Positions 27,392 to 37,058 of a stretch of DNA of 55,977 nt are shown here, piece by piece; the stretch's first letter is position 1, and each line of letters opens with the position of its first letter. Source of the stretch: Nitrosomonas supralitoralis (GTDB lineage Bacteria; Pseudomonadota; Gammaproteobacteria; Burkholderiales; Nitrosomonadaceae). Below the pieces are notes generated by a model. It was not told the DNA's origin and did not search any database. It saw only the letters and a list, made by a program, of their open reading frames with translations. The DNA lies in assembly GCF_003011925.2 (NCBI RefSeq), contig NZ_PXXU01000023.1, forward strand, positions 1-55,977, read 5' to 3'. The position numbers were made by a program, and so were the translations under genes.

Positions 27392-29380
27392 ATGCAATTC
27401 GTAACTAACGGCCCGGATATCCCAGAAGAACTCTTACAAATGCACGAGGAGGGGCGTCTCGTGTTCTTTTGTGGTGCAGGCATTTCTTACCCAGCTGGGC
27501 TCCCCGGATTCAAGGAGTTAGTAGATAAGATCTATGAGTTTGCTAACATAAGGCCGGATCCGATTGAACAAGCCGCATATGACCAAAATCAGTTCGATGC
27601 TACCTTGAATTTTCTAGAGAATCGCTTACAAGGACAACGGCAGGGATTAGAGATGCGCAAGGTGCTAGAGAAGGTACTTCAGCCTAGACTACGTCGCAAA
27701 GGGGCAATGGACATTCATACTGCATTGCTTCAATTGGCGCATGATCGGAAAGGTTCGCTAAGGCTGGTAACAACTAATTTCGATAGAATTTTTGAAAAAG
27801 TAGCAAAACGAATAAAGCAGACAATCAACTCTTTTGCAGCGCCAATGTTGCCAATTCCTAAAGACAGTCGTTGGAATGGATTGGTTTACTTACATGGATT
27901 GTTACCTGATAGACCAAATGATGATGCTTTACAGCGACTAATTGTAACCAGTGGAGATTTTGGCCTGGCTTATCTGACCGAACGTTGGGCAGCGCGATTT
28001 GTGAGTGAATTGTTCCGCAATTATGTCGTCTGTTTTGTTGGCTACAGCATAAATGATCCGGTGATGCGTTATATGATGGATGCACTCGCTGCTGACCGGA
28101 TGTTGGGAGAAGCTACTCCGCAGGCTTATGCTTTAAGTGATTGTGAATCTGAACAAGAAGAAAGTAAGACTAACGAGTGGAAGGCTAAGGGTGTTATGCC
28201 GATTCTTTATGATTCGACTGACAGTCATGCTGTATTGCGCAATACCTTGAATGTTTGGGCTGATACCTACCGTGATGGCATTCTTGGAAAAGAGCGAATT
28301 GTTATCGAACACGCTATTGCACATCCATCAGCTAGCACTCAACAAGATGATTTTGTAGGTCGAATGCTCTGGGCTTTGTCTCACGAATCCGGGTTGCCGG
28401 CCAAATGCTTTGCTGAATTCAATCCTGTTCCATCTATAGAATGGCTAAAAGTATTTTCCGAGGATCGCTATCGGCACAGTGATCTTGATCGCTTCGGTAT
28501 ATTGCCGCACCCTCGGATAGATGAGAAATTGCATTTCAGTTTTATTCGTCGACCCGCACCTTACACGCGAGCACCTTATATGTCGCTAACACCGGAGATA
28601 GTAGATACCCGGTGGGATGACGTGATGTACCAGCTTGCACGCTGGCTGGTACGGCATCTTAACGATCCGGAATTAATTATTTGGCTGGCTAAACGAGGTG
28701 GTCAATTGCACGACCAGTGGTCTAGGTTGATCAAGAAAGAATTGGATCGCTACACTAAATTGGAGCGTGATGGAAAAACAGATGAGCTGGAAGATATTCG
28801 AAAAAATGCTGGAAATGCGATTCCTCAAACATCGATGCGAATACTGTGGCGTTTGCTATTGACGAATCGAGTGAAATCATGGGGGAACGACTGGAAGTTT
28901 TACAGCTGGAAAGAGCGATTGCAGCGCGACGGCTTAACTGCTACGCTGCGTTTCGATTTGCGTGAATTACTGTCACCTAAGGTGATGTTGAAGAGACCTT
29001 CCCGCTGGGGTGAAGACAATGACGTGGCAGAATCCCCGCAGCGACTCAAACAACTCGTAGATTGGGAGTTAGTACTCACTACCGATCACGTTCATTCGGT
29101 ACTAGAGGATATCGCTCAGGTAGAATGCTGGAATGAGGTGTTACCAAAGCTATTCGGAGACTTTCAACAGTTGTTGTCCGATGCGTTAGATCTGTTGCGA
29201 GAACTTGGTGAGGCAGATGATTTTAAAGACCGCTCTTTTTGGGATCTACCCTCTATTAGTCGGCATTGGCAAAATCGGGGATACCATGAGTGGGTGACAC
29301 TTATTGAATTGCTTCGGGATGCGTGGCTGGCTACAAGTGAGATTGATCACAATAAGGCTACTTGGATCGCGCGGGATTGA
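27392..29380 (+). CDS. SIR2-domain antiphage-type protein, N-terminal half (Dsr1-like, interrupted)
   Basis: 662 codons from the ATG at 27392, chosen because the conserved part begins MQFVTNGPDIPEELLQMH; a TTG at 27266 is in frame. The SIR2-like NAD-binding domain (about 20-260) shows FFCGAGIS (28-32), TTNFD with the candidate catalytic Asn129, YLHG with His168, and FVGYSINDPVMRYMMDAL. These two residues are spaced as in bacterial defence sirtuins that drain NAD+ on infection. The rest is helical with no known motif. The frame ends at TGA 29378-29380, but the same frame continues for a further 600 codons, so this is the first half of one gene of about 1,270 codons. Either a nonsense mutation, a sequencing error, read-through, or a split protein. 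Dsr1 assignment rests on the SIR2 domain and total length. Confidence 0.8.
   Translation: MQFVTNGPDIPEELLQMHEEGRLVFFCGAGISYPAGLPGFKELVDKIYEFANIRPDPIEQAAYDQNQFDATLNFLENRLQGQRQGLEMRKVLEKVLQPRLRRKGAMDIHTALLQLAHDRKGSLRLVTTNFDRIFEKVAKRIKQTINSFAAPMLPIPKDSRWNGLVYLHGLLPDRPNDDALQRLIVTSGDFGLAYLTERWAARFVSELFRNYVVCFVGYSINDPVMRYMMDALAADRMLGEATPQAYALSDCESEQEESKTNEWKAKGVMPILYDSTDSHAVLRNTLNVWADTYRDGILGKERIVIEHAIAHPSASTQQDDFVGRMLWALSHESGLPAKCFAEFNPVPSIEWLKVFSEDRYRHSDLDRFGILPHPRIDEKLHFSFIRRPAPYTRAPYMSLTPEIVDTRWDDVMYQLARWLVRHLNDPELIIWLAKRGGQLHDQWSRLIKKELDRYTKLERDGKTDELEDIRKNAGNAIPQTSMRILWRLLLTNRVKSWGNDWKFYSWKERLQRDGLTATLRFDLRELLSPKVMLKRPSRWGEDNDVAESPQRLKQLVDWELVLTTDHVHSVLEDIAQVECWNEVLPKLFGDFQQLLSDALDLLRELGEADDFKDRSFWDLPSISRHWQNRGYHEWVTLIELLRDAWLATSEIDHNKATWIARD
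29378..29380 (+). other. In-frame TGA interrupting the SIR2 gene
   Basis: The upstream frame ends WIARD-TGA and continues FDLQYPTFKRLALFAAS without a shift. A single-base change from CGA (Arg), TGG (Trp) or GGA (Gly) would create it. Confidence 0.9.
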
Positions 29381-29386
29381 TTCGAT

Positions 29387-31204
29387 TTGCAGTATCCGAC
29401 TTTTAAGCGTTTGGCGTTATTTGCTGCCAGTCAGGATGGCTGCATTGCTTCCGAGCAATGGCTGGAGTGGCTGATCGTCGATGATGCAAGGTGGTTGTGG
29501 GCAACCGATACTCACCGGGAGGTAATGCGCTTGCTCGTATTACAAGGTAATCGACTATCGTCGGAAGCAAGTACAAAACTGGAAATCGCTATTCTTGCCG
29601 GGCCACCACGAGAAAAATTCCAGGATAATACTGAGCCGGAGTGGTGGCAATCTCATGTTGATTATTCGATCTGGCTGCGCCTTGCCAAGCTTCGGGCAGG
29701 CAGCAGTAATCTGAGCACTACAGCTTTGTCACACTTCACAGAATTATCTAAAAAAAATCCTAAATGGAAGCTCTCAGACGACGAACGTGATGAGTTTACA
29801 CATTGGATGAGCGGCACCGACGATCCAGATTACGAGGAAAGTCGCGATATCGACATTGCACCCCGAAATCGTCGAGAACTCGTTAAATGGCTCAAACGAC
29901 CACTGCCAGAACGCCATCCATTTTACGAAGATACTTGGCAAGACACCTGTCGTGCCAGTTTATCCCTCAGCCTAGTTGCTCTTTGCGTTCTCGCTCAAGA
30001 AAGGATATGGCCGCCTGGCCGTTGGCGCCAAGCGTTACAAGTTTGGAGCGAAGATAAAGTAACTCTCCGGTCGTGGCGCTACGCTGCACCGTTGGTACAG
30101 ACCATGCCTGACGACGTATTACAAGAAATCATACCCAACGTTGCCTTGTGGCTGGAGAAGGTGTCCAAATTCATTGATCGGCATGAAGATATTTTATTGG
30201 ATATGTGTCGGCGGGTATTGGAACTACCGCTTGAATCTGATTCCAATATCATGATGGATGGTAAATCGATCAATCGACCTGTTTTTGAAGCGATCAATCA
30301 TTCGGTTGGTCACGTTACGCAAGCACTGTTGAATTTGTGGTTCAAGCGCAAGCCAAATGACAACGACACACTACCGATGGACCTCAAACCGTTTTTCACC
30401 CAATTTTGCGATACGACTATTGGACAATTCCGTCATGGCCGGGTGCTGCTCGCCTCACAATTGATTATACTTTTTCGCGTGGATCGCCCATGGACGGAGC
30501 AACACTTGTTGCCGCTGTTTGATTGGACCGCCCATCCAGTCGAGGCGCGAACGGTTTGGGAAGGTTTCCTTTGGTCTCCACGCTTATATCGACAGCTACT
30601 GATTGCATTTAAAACTCAGTTCTTAGACACCGCTCGCCACTACTCTGAGTTGGGTGAACATGGTCGCCAATTTGTAGTGTTTCTGACTTATGCGGCATTG
30701 CACCAAGTGGAAGGATATACCCTGCAGGATTTTCAGCGAGCTGTAGGTATTTTACCTAAAGATGGTCTGCAGGAGATAGCGAAAGCGCTCGTACAAGCTT
30801 TAGAAGGGGCCGAGGAACAACGTGAGGATTACTGGAAGAATCGGATTAAGCCATTTTTGGAGCAGATTTGGCCCAAATCGCATAATCTTGTTTCTAATGA
30901 AATCTCAAAATCTCTTGTTCTCCTTAGCATTGCTGCAGGTGAAGAATTTCCTGCAGCCTTATCGCTAATTTTGAACTGGTTACAACCGTTTGAGCATCCA
31001 AATTATGCTTTATTACGTTTCCATGAATCAGGCTTATGCAATCGATTTCCCAATGAAACACTGCAACTACTAGATAAGATAATTGATGATCAACCTTGGA
31101 TATCTCCAGAGCTTGGGAAATGTTTGGAAGCGATTTCTCAGATAGAACCCACACTGGACAAAGATCGTCGATATCATCGATTATCGGAACACGTTAGAAG
31201 GTAA
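29387..31204 (+). CDS. C-terminal half of the interrupted SIR2 (Dsr1-like) protein
   Basis: 605 codons open from a TTG six bases after the TGA, in the same frame as the SIR2 half. No recognisable ribosome binding site precedes the TTG, so independent translation is doubtful. The sequence is rich in Trp, Leu and charged residues and appears all-helical, like the large C-terminal sensor regions of antiphage sirtuins; I see no catalytic motif. I recall a DUF4020 domain in such proteins but cannot confirm it here. If truly separate, the two polypeptides might still associate. It ends 30 bp before the convergent metR stop. Confidence 0.65.
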   Translation: MQYPTFKRLALFAASQDGCIASEQWLEWLIVDDARWLWATDTHREVMRLLVLQGNRLSSEASTKLEIAILAGPPREKFQDNTEPEWWQSHVDYSIWLRLAKLRAGSSNLSTTALSHFTELSKKNPKWKLSDDERDEFTHWMSGTDDPDYEESRDIDIAPRNRRELVKWLKRPLPERHPFYEDTWQDTCRASLSLSLVALCVLAQERIWPPGRWRQALQVWSEDKVTLRSWRYAAPLVQTMPDDVLQEIIPNVALWLEKVSKFIDRHEDILLDMCRRVLELPLESDSNIMMDGKSINRPVFEAINHSVGHVTQALLNLWFKRKPNDNDTLPMDLKPFFTQFCDTTIGQFRHGRVLLASQLIILFRVDRPWTEQHLLPLFDWTAHPVEARTVWEGFLWSPRLYRQLLIAFKTQFLDTARHYSELGEHGRQFVVFLTYAALHQVEGYTLQDFQRAVGILPKDGLQEIAKALVQALEGAEEQREDYWKNRIKPFLEQIWPKSHNLVSNEISKSLVLLSIAAGEEFPAALSLILNWLQPFEHPNYALLRFHESGLCNRFPNETLQLLDKIIDDQPWISPELGKCLEAISQIEPTLDKDRRYHRLSEHVRR

Positions 31205-31233
31205 AGTGGTTAATTGTAGAAAATATTTATAAT

Positions 31234-32133
31234 TTATGCTACTGAATTTTTAACAGTTTTTTGTCCGATCGCGATAAATTTCTGGATATACGGAATAGCC
31301 TTGTCAGGTTCTCGCATTGCTAGTAACAATTTCTGATACAACCCTTTTTTACCAATGCGAATTTTTCTGAGTTTGAGATCCTTGCTTTTAATATCGGCTA
31401 GCCATTCGGGCAAGACACAAACTCCGCGTTTGAGCGCGGTCATTTGTAACATGATTTCTAAGGACTCTATTTGTTTTAGCTTGGCTGGCTCAAGGTGTGC
31501 GGGTGTCATGAAATGCGTCAGAATATCCAGTCTTTCCAGTGGCACCGGGAAAGTCAGCAAGATTTCCTTACACAAATATTCGGGTGTTAGATGTTTTGTT
31601 TCTGCCAATGAATGATCGGCAGATACTAGCAATACCAATTGATATTCAGCCAAGATTTCATAAACGATATTTTCTTTTTTAACCATATCGGGTGTGATCA
31701 AAACATCAATATGATGGTTGAGTAAGCCTTCCAATCCGCTAAATTGGAATTTTTGGACGATATCGATATCCATCTCAGGCATTCCTCGCATGAACTGGCC
31801 AATCATCCCCGTGAGCCATTCAAAACAGGGATAACATTCCACGCCAATACGTAAAATTCCTTGTCGGCCTTCGCTGTAGGCTTCAAGTGTTTTTTCCGCC
31901 TGGGACAAAACCGGCAGCACTTGATTGGCTACTTCTAGTAGTAGTTTGCCTGCCTGGGTCAAACGCAAGCTGCGACCCTCACGCTCCCACAATGCAACGC
32001 ATAATTTCTTTTCCAGATAACTGATCTGATGTGATAACGCCGGTTGACTTAAACATAACGCATTGGCGGCCTCAGTAAGGGTTCCATTGGTATGCAGTGC
32101 TTGGATGATTTTAAGGTGGCTGTGTTCGATCAT
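31234..32133 (-). CDS. metR: LysR-type regulator of methionine synthesis, MetR
   Basis: 299 residues. The N-terminal winged helix-turn-helix (1-60) reads HLKIIQALHTNGTLTEAANAL and LSQPALSHQISYLEKKL, a LysR type. The effector domain follows (90-295), with LRIGVECYPCFEWL. MetR activates metE and other met genes with homocysteine as co-effector; the identification rests on the protein pattern and on divergent metE 102 bp away. The spacer holds GATAA-CC-TTATC (32140-32151), but I found no clear MetR consensus TGAA-N5-TTCA. Confidence 0.92.
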   Translation of the reverse strand: MIEHSHLKIIQALHTNGTLTEAANALCLSQPALSHQISYLEKKLCVALWEREGRSLRLTQAGKLLLEVANQVLPVLSQAEKTLEAYSEGRQGILRIGVECYPCFEWLTGMIGQFMRGMPEMDIDIVQKFQFSGLEGLLNHHIDVLITPDMVKKENIVYEILAEYQLVLLVSADHSLAETKHLTPEYLCKEILLTFPVPLERLDILTHFMTPAHLEPAKLKQIESLEIMLQMTALKRGVCVLPEWLADIKSKDLKLRKIRIGKKGLYQKLLLAMREPDKAIPYIQKFIAIGQKTVKNSVA

Positions 32134-32235
32134 TTATGAGATAACCTTATCGATATGCTAAAACTTATCATTATTATTTATTAATCATTATTCGTACAAT
32201 AACTAAATTAATAATTTGCGAGTGGTGATGAAATT

Positions 32236-34536
32236 ATGGTAACTACACACAATCTTGGGTTTCCGCGCATCGGCAGAAATCGGGAATTGAAATTTGCCTT
32301 GGAAAAATACTGGAAAGGTGATATTTCTGAACAAGCTTTATTAGACATTGCAGCAGACCTGCGCCTCCAGCATTGGCGGGATCAATCCAAGCTCGATTGG
32401 ATTCCAGTAGGTGATTTCTCATTATACGATCATGTACTAGATATGAGTTTTTTGCTGGGTAACATTCCGGCGCGCGTCAGTACACTTTCTACCAGTAGTA
32501 CGATAGATAAATATTTCCGTGTGGCAAGAGGCCGTTCGGCAAATGATATTGCTGCACAGTCATGTGTTCATGCTGGAGAAATGACGAAATGGTTTGACAC
32601 CAACTATCATTACATCGTACCTGAATTTGAGAGGAATACAAAATTCTCGTTGAATGCCAATCACTTACTCGAGAAAATTCAGCAAGCTCAACAAACTCAT
32701 TCACAGGTAAAGCCCGTCATATTGGGGCCGGTAAGCTATTTATGGCTTGGAAAATCCAAGGATAGTAGCGATAAGCTTGATCTATTAGAAGATTTACTTA
32801 GCGTTTATGCGCAATTGCTTGATCAACTAAAGAATGCTGGCATTCAATGGATACAAATCGATGAGCCGGTATTGGTAATGGAGCTGTCGCAAGAATGGAA
32901 ATATGCGGTGCGAAAAACTTATTATCAATTACAAGCTACACCTGTCAATCTGATGCTAACAACGTATTTTGGACAACTGCAGGATAATCTGCAACTTGCT
33001 TGCGAGCTGCCGGTTCAGGGGTTGCATTTGGATGCTGTCACGGCTCACGATGAGATTGACAAGGTCATTGACTGGTTACCCGGGCATAAAATTCTCTCGC
33101 TGGGCGTTGTTAACGGACGTAATGTCTGGAAAACCGATTTAACTGAAACATTGAATTGGCTGGAACCAGTGCATGCGCGCCTGGAAGAACGGCTTTGGCT
33201 TGCGCCTTCCTGTTCATTGCTGCATGTTCCGGTTGATCTGAATAGTGAGCAAAAAATCGATGCAGATATTCAGTCATGGTTGGCATTTGCTGTTCAGAAA
33301 TTAAATGAAATTGAAGTACTGGCAAAAGCATTAAAGCATGGCAGAGAGAGTATTGCCGAAATCCTGCTGGAGAATAGAGTAGCAATTGCTAGCCGCAAGC
33401 AATCCAAACGCGTACACCACGTCGACATAAAAACGCGCGTACTTGAAATAAATGAGGCAATGGGTGTACGACAATCGCCTTATCATCAGCGATCAATCAT
33501 ACAGCGCAAGCAATTTCGCTTGCCACTTTTTCCTACTACGACTATTGGTTCTTTCCCACAGACGCAGGAAATCAGGCAAACACGCCACAATTTCCGTGTA
33601 GGTAAATTGCCGGAAGCAGAATATCGGCAAGCTATGCGGAAAGAAATTGAATTTTGTGTGCATGAGCAGGAAGCTTTGGGATTGGATGTTTTGGTACACG
33701 GTGAGCCGGAACGTAACGATATGGTGGAGTATTTCGGCGAGCAACTCGCTGGTTTTGCCTTTACTCAATTTGGCTGGGTGCAGTCCTATGGATCACGATG
33801 TGTCAAGCCGCCGATCATATATGGCGATGTTTCACATTCACAAGCGATGACCACGGAATGGATCCAATATGCTCAATCGCTTACCAGCAAGCCGATGAAA
33901 GGGATGCTTACAGGACCGGTTACGATGTTGAATTGGTCATTTGTGCGTGATGATCAATCCCGCGAGCAAACATGTATGCAGTTGGCGCTTGCGATACGCG
34001 ATGAAGTGCTGGCTTTGGAGAAAGCGGGTATCAAAATTATCCAGATTGATGAAGCTGCAATGAGAGAAGGTTTGCCACTCAGAAAATCGCAATGGAATGA
34101 TTATTTGAACTGGGCTATTCATGCATTCCGTATCACTGCAAACGGGGTAAAAGATGAAACACAAATACATACGCATATGTGTTACTCGGAATTCAATGAC
34201 ATTATGTCAGCGATAGCACGCATGGATGCAGATGTGATTACGATAGAAACGTCGCGTTCGGATATGGAGTTGCTTGATGCTTTCGATCAGTTTCGATATC
34301 CGAATGAAATTGGCCCGGGCGTGTATGATATCCATTCACCCAATATACCGTCTGTCGATTCCATTATTGAATTAATGGAGAAAGCCTCACAGCGAATCCC
34401 GGTTGAACGATTGTGGGTAAATCCGGACTGCGGACTAAAAACTCGCACCTGGGAAGAAGTGAAACCTGCATTGTGCAATATGATTGCTGCCAGCCGGTAT
34501 TTGGCTCGTCATTTAAGCGCAGCCCAGAGCAGCTAA
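32236..34536 (+). CDS. metE: Cobalamin-independent methionine synthase
   Basis: 766 residues, full length. It transfers a methyl group from 5-methyltetrahydropteroyltriglutamate to homocysteine. The N-terminal barrel starts [20 protein letters not shown]. The C-terminal barrel has [15 protein letters not shown], and the zinc ligands appear in THMCYSEF (His, Cys), a downstream Glu in [13 protein letters not shown], and Cys732 in NPDCGLKTR. Divergent from metR, its likely activator. The CADD-type folate gene follows 70 bp downstream, making a plausible methionine/folate link. Confidence 0.97.
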   Translation: MVTTHNLGFPRIGRNRELKFALEKYWKGDISEQALLDIAADLRLQHWRDQSKLDWIPVGDFSLYDHVLDMSFLLGNIPARVSTLSTSSTIDKYFRVARGRSANDIAAQSCVHAGEMTKWFDTNYHYIVPEFERNTKFSLNANHLLEKIQQAQQTHSQVKPVILGPVSYLWLGKSKDSSDKLDLLEDLLSVYAQLLDQLKNAGIQWIQIDEPVLVMELSQEWKYAVRKTYYQLQATPVNLMLTTYFGQLQDNLQLACELPVQGLHLDAVTAHDEIDKVIDWLPGHKILSLGVVNGRNVWKTDLTETLNWLEPVHARLEERLWLAPSCSLLHVPVDLNSEQKIDADIQSWLAFAVQKLNEIEVLAKALKHGRESIAEILLENRVAIASRKQSKRVHHVDIKTRVLEINEAMGVRQSPYHQRSIIQRKQFRLPLFPTTTIGSFPQTQEIRQTRHNFRVGKLPEAEYRQAMRKEIEFCVHEQEALGLDVLVHGEPERNDMVEYFGEQLAGFAFTQFGWVQSYGSRCVKPPIIYGDVSHSQAMTTEWIQYAQSLTSKPMKGMLTGPVTMLNWSFVRDDQSREQTCMQLALAIRDEVLALEKAGIKIIQIDEAAMREGLPLRKSQWNDYLNWAIHAFRITANGVKDETQIHTHMCYSEFNDIMSAIARMDADVITIETSRSDMELLDAFDQFRYPNEIGPGVYDIHSPNIPSVDSIIELMEKASQRIPVERLWVNPDCGLKTRTWEEVKPALCNMIAASRYLARHLSAAQSS

Positions 34537-34606
34537 ATTTGACTTGCCGGTGTTATTTAGCGATGATATGCAACACTTTATCCATCACGGTTTAAAAGGA
34601 GTAATC

Positions 34607-35350
34607 ATGACAACCAATACCATTCTCAAACAAAAAATAACTGCCATTATCAGCGAAAAGCATCTGCTCAAACACCCGTTCTATATTGCCTGGACTGAAG
34701 GCAAACTAACTAAGGAGCAATTACGTCATTACGCTGAGCAATATTTCTATAATGTACTGGCTGAACCCACTTATTTGAGTGCTGTGCACTTCAATACGCC
34801 ACATATCCATTCGGAATCAAATAGCGGTGATATCAGCGTGCGCCAGGAGGTTTTGAAAAATCTGATTGATGAAGAACATGGCGAAAAGAACCATCCGGCA
34901 TTATGGAAAAATTTTGCCTTTGCGTTGGGTGCAAATGACAAGATCCTGGCGAATGCAGCAGCATTACCGACTACCGAGAATCTTGTCTCCACGTTCCGAG
35001 ATATTTGCTTAAATAGGCCGTTCTATGCAGGACTTGCTGCGTTGCATGCATTCGAATCACAAGTGCCAGACATTGCAGCGGTAAAAATTGATGGCTTGGC
35101 TAAGTTTTATGGTATGAAGAATCCTGAGGATTATGAATTTTTCTCAGTACACCAGAAAGCTGATATTTATCATTCACAAGCTGAATGGGCAATCATCGAG
35201 CGGTTTGCCGATAACCCTGAAAAACAAGCGGAAGTTTTGGCTGCAACCCAAGAAGCTTGCGATGCACTATGGGGTTTCCTGGATGGAATCCATGAAACAT
35301 ATTGTGCTAATCTGGCATGCGAGCAAAAAGAAGCTGCAACAGTACATTAA
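34607..35350 (+). CDS. CADD family protein, para-aminobenzoate (folate) biosynthesis
   Basis: 247 residues from the ATG at 34607 with AAAAGGAG upstream. A TenA/PqqC-like haem-oxygenase-fold protein of the CADD family, which replaces PabABC in Chlamydia (CT610) and Nitrosomonas europaea by making para-aminobenzoate, with a tyrosine of the enzyme itself as the precursor. From memory the chlamydial metal ligands are Glu81, His88, Glu142, His174, Asp178 and His181, with Lys152 and Tyr27 also needed. Here Glu89, His96, Glu150, His182, Asp186, His189 and Lys160 stand at a constant offset of eight, and Tyr26 lies in HPFYIAWTEG. So all key residues are kept. It follows metE on the same strand, 70 bp apart. 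Confidence 0.92.
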   Translation: MTTNTILKQKITAIISEKHLLKHPFYIAWTEGKLTKEQLRHYAEQYFYNVLAEPTYLSAVHFNTPHIHSESNSGDISVRQEVLKNLIDEEHGEKNHPALWKNFAFALGANDKILANAAALPTTENLVSTFRDICLNRPFYAGLAALHAFESQVPDIAAVKIDGLAKFYGMKNPEDYEFFSVHQKADIYHSQAEWAIIERFADNPEKQAEVLAATQEACDALWGFLDGIHETYCANLACEQKEAATVH

Positions 35351-35378
35351 ACCTACGATAATCTGTTTCAATCTTGTG

Positions 35379-35429
35379 ACAAGCTCAGTGTGAATGATAA
35401 TTGGTTGATTATTGTAGTGCTGAGCTTGT
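35379..35429 (+). terminator. Long-loop hairpin after the CADD gene
   Basis: ACAAGCTCAG (35379-35388) pairs with CTGAGCTTGT (35420-35429), 28 bp after the stop codon. The 31-nt loop has a further weak internal repeat. A terminator is likely by position, though the T-run is short. Confidence 0.5.
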
Positions 35430-35490
35430 TGAATGTTAAGTTTATTACTTCACGTTTGCTGCCGCAGAAATAAGGCAGAGCAGAACACTG

Positions 35491-35537
35491 AATAAATAAG
35501 GTAATCCTCGGTTATATCGAGGATTACCTTATTTATT
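35491..35537. terminator. Perfect 20-bp stem-loop, probable bidirectional terminator
   Basis: Left arm AATAAATAAGGTAATCCTCG (35491-35510) and right arm (35518-35537) are perfectly complementary around a 7-nt loop GTTATAT. The GC-rich tip with flanking A-run and T-run (TTATTTATT) looks like an intrinsic terminator usable in both directions. Confidence 0.7.
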
Positions 35538-35746
35538 GACACCATGATGCGGCGACCAAATCAAGCCATCAGCTTAGTCAGTGGTATGTGAGATCCGCTT
35601 TAATTCACTGCCAGAAGTTTGACGTATGACTACGTGTTTAGCGTATATAATGTTACGCTAAACTAATTATAAAAATTTTGCATTTTTTGTTTTTCTAAGA
35701 CGTCGATTGCTATTCAAACTTCGCAAAACATTTCCATTCCATTATC

Positions 35747-36973
35747 ATGCGCCCAATTTTAAAATCCAGAAAACTGGCAAACGTTTGTTATGACATTCGC
35801 GGACCGGTGCTTGAGCGCGCTCGTCAGATGGAGGAGGAAGGTCATCACATTATTAAACTGAATATCGGTAACCCGGCTACATTTGGTTTTGATGTGCCTG
35901 AAGAAATTCTGCAGGACGTAATTCGTAATTTATCGGATGCTTCCGGTTATTGCGATTCAAAAGGGCTGTTTGCCGCGCGCAAGGCGATCATGCATTACAC
36001 GCAAGAAAAGCAGATTAAAAATGTGCAATTGGATGATATCTTTATTGGCAATGGAGTATCAGAACTGGTTGTTTTGGCGATGCAGGCGCTACTGGACAAT
36101 GGCGATGAAGTACTAATTCCGATGCCCGATTATCCTTTGTGGACAGCAGCAGTTGTGCTTTCTGGCGGTGTAGCTAAACATTATCTGTGCGATGAAGAGT
36201 CGGGTTGGTTGCCAAACCTGGATGATATCCGCGCCAAAATTACACCCAAGACACGTGCGATTGTTATTATCAACCCCAACAATCCCACTGGCGCACTTTA
36301 TCCTAATGAATTACTGCTCGAGATCATCGAAATTGCCCGGCAACATCAGTTGATCATTTATGCGGATGAGATCTACGACAAGATATTATACGAACAAGCA
36401 ACCCATACCTCGATCGCGTCGTTGGCTGAGGATGTTTTGTTTGTGACATTCAACGGATTATCTAAAAATTACCGCGCAGCTGGTTTCCGCTCCGGTTGGG
36501 CGGTGGTGTCGGGCGAAAAAAATCATGCACGAGATTATATTGCGGGATTGAATATGTTGGCTTCCATGCGATTGTGCGCGAATGTGCCGTCGCAATTTGG
36601 GATTCAAACCGCATTGGGGGGCTATCAAAGTATTTATGACTTAACTTTGCCTACAGGTCGCTTGATGCGCCAACGTGATGTGGCGTGGAGATTGTTGACT
36701 GATATTCCCGGCGTAACTTGTTTTAAGCCACAATCGGCGTTATATTTATTTCCGCGCCTGGATCCAGAGATCTATCCGATTGAAGATGATCAAAAATTTG
36801 CATTGGAACTTTTGCTCGAAGAGAAGGTTTTAATAGTGCAGGGGACTGGTTTTAACTGGATGAAGCCGGATCATTTTCGCGTGGTGTTTTTGCCCAATGC
36901 GGATGATTTGACTGAGGCTGTCGGTCGCATTGCACATTTTTTGCAACACTACCGCAAGCGTCACGGTACTTAA
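35747..36973 (+). CDS. alaA: Alanine aminotransferase AlaA-like (class I PLP enzyme)
   Basis: 408 residues. Close in pattern to E. coli AlaA (YfbQ): ENVCYDIRGPVL-like start (LANVCYDIRGPVLERA), KLNIGNPATFGFDVPEEI, GYCDSKGL, DYPLWTAAV, INPNNPTGA, ADEIYDKILY and the PLP lysine in FNGLSKNYRAAGFRSGW. The C-terminus has VQGTGFNWMKPDHFRVVFLP. AlaA makes alanine from pyruvate and glutamate. Here it sits just upstream of hom-thrC (85 bp to hom), an arrangement typical of betaproteobacteria, so it may be co-transcribed with threonine genes. Substrate preference cannot be read from sequence. Confidence 0.9.
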   Translation: MRPILKSRKLANVCYDIRGPVLERARQMEEEGHHIIKLNIGNPATFGFDVPEEILQDVIRNLSDASGYCDSKGLFAARKAIMHYTQEKQIKNVQLDDIFIGNGVSELVVLAMQALLDNGDEVLIPMPDYPLWTAAVVLSGGVAKHYLCDEESGWLPNLDDIRAKITPKTRAIVIINPNNPTGALYPNELLLEIIEIARQHQLIIYADEIYDKILYEQATHTSIASLAEDVLFVTFNGLSKNYRAAGFRSGWAVVSGEKNHARDYIAGLNMLASMRLCANVPSQFGIQTALGGYQSIYDLTLPTGRLMRQRDVAWRLLTDIPGVTCFKPQSALYLFPRLDPEIYPIEDDQKFALELLLEEKVLIVQGTGFNWMKPDHFRVVFLPNADDLTEAVGRIAHFLQHYRKRHGT

Positions 36974-37058
36974 TCATTAAGTGCCTTGACTTTATTTCTC
37001 ACCAGCTGACCCCTATAATCACGCATCAATCTAATTGTTTATTTTTTTATTTGAATTT

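Larger units (their letters stand above)
35351..35746. other. Spacer with two hairpins, CADD gene to alaA
   Basis: 396 bp without a gene. It contains two long inverted repeats (35379-35429 and 35491-35537), listed separately. The final 100 bp before alaA are AT-rich and should hold its promoter, which I could not assign. Confidence 0.6.

Noticed and set aside
29300..29400. Frameshift as the cause of the split SIR2 gene
   Set aside because: Both halves are in the same frame; only the TGA codon separates them.
32134..32235. MetR operator in the metR-metE spacer
   Set aside because: No TGAA-N5-TTCA match found; only GATAA-CC-TTATC, which is too short to assign.
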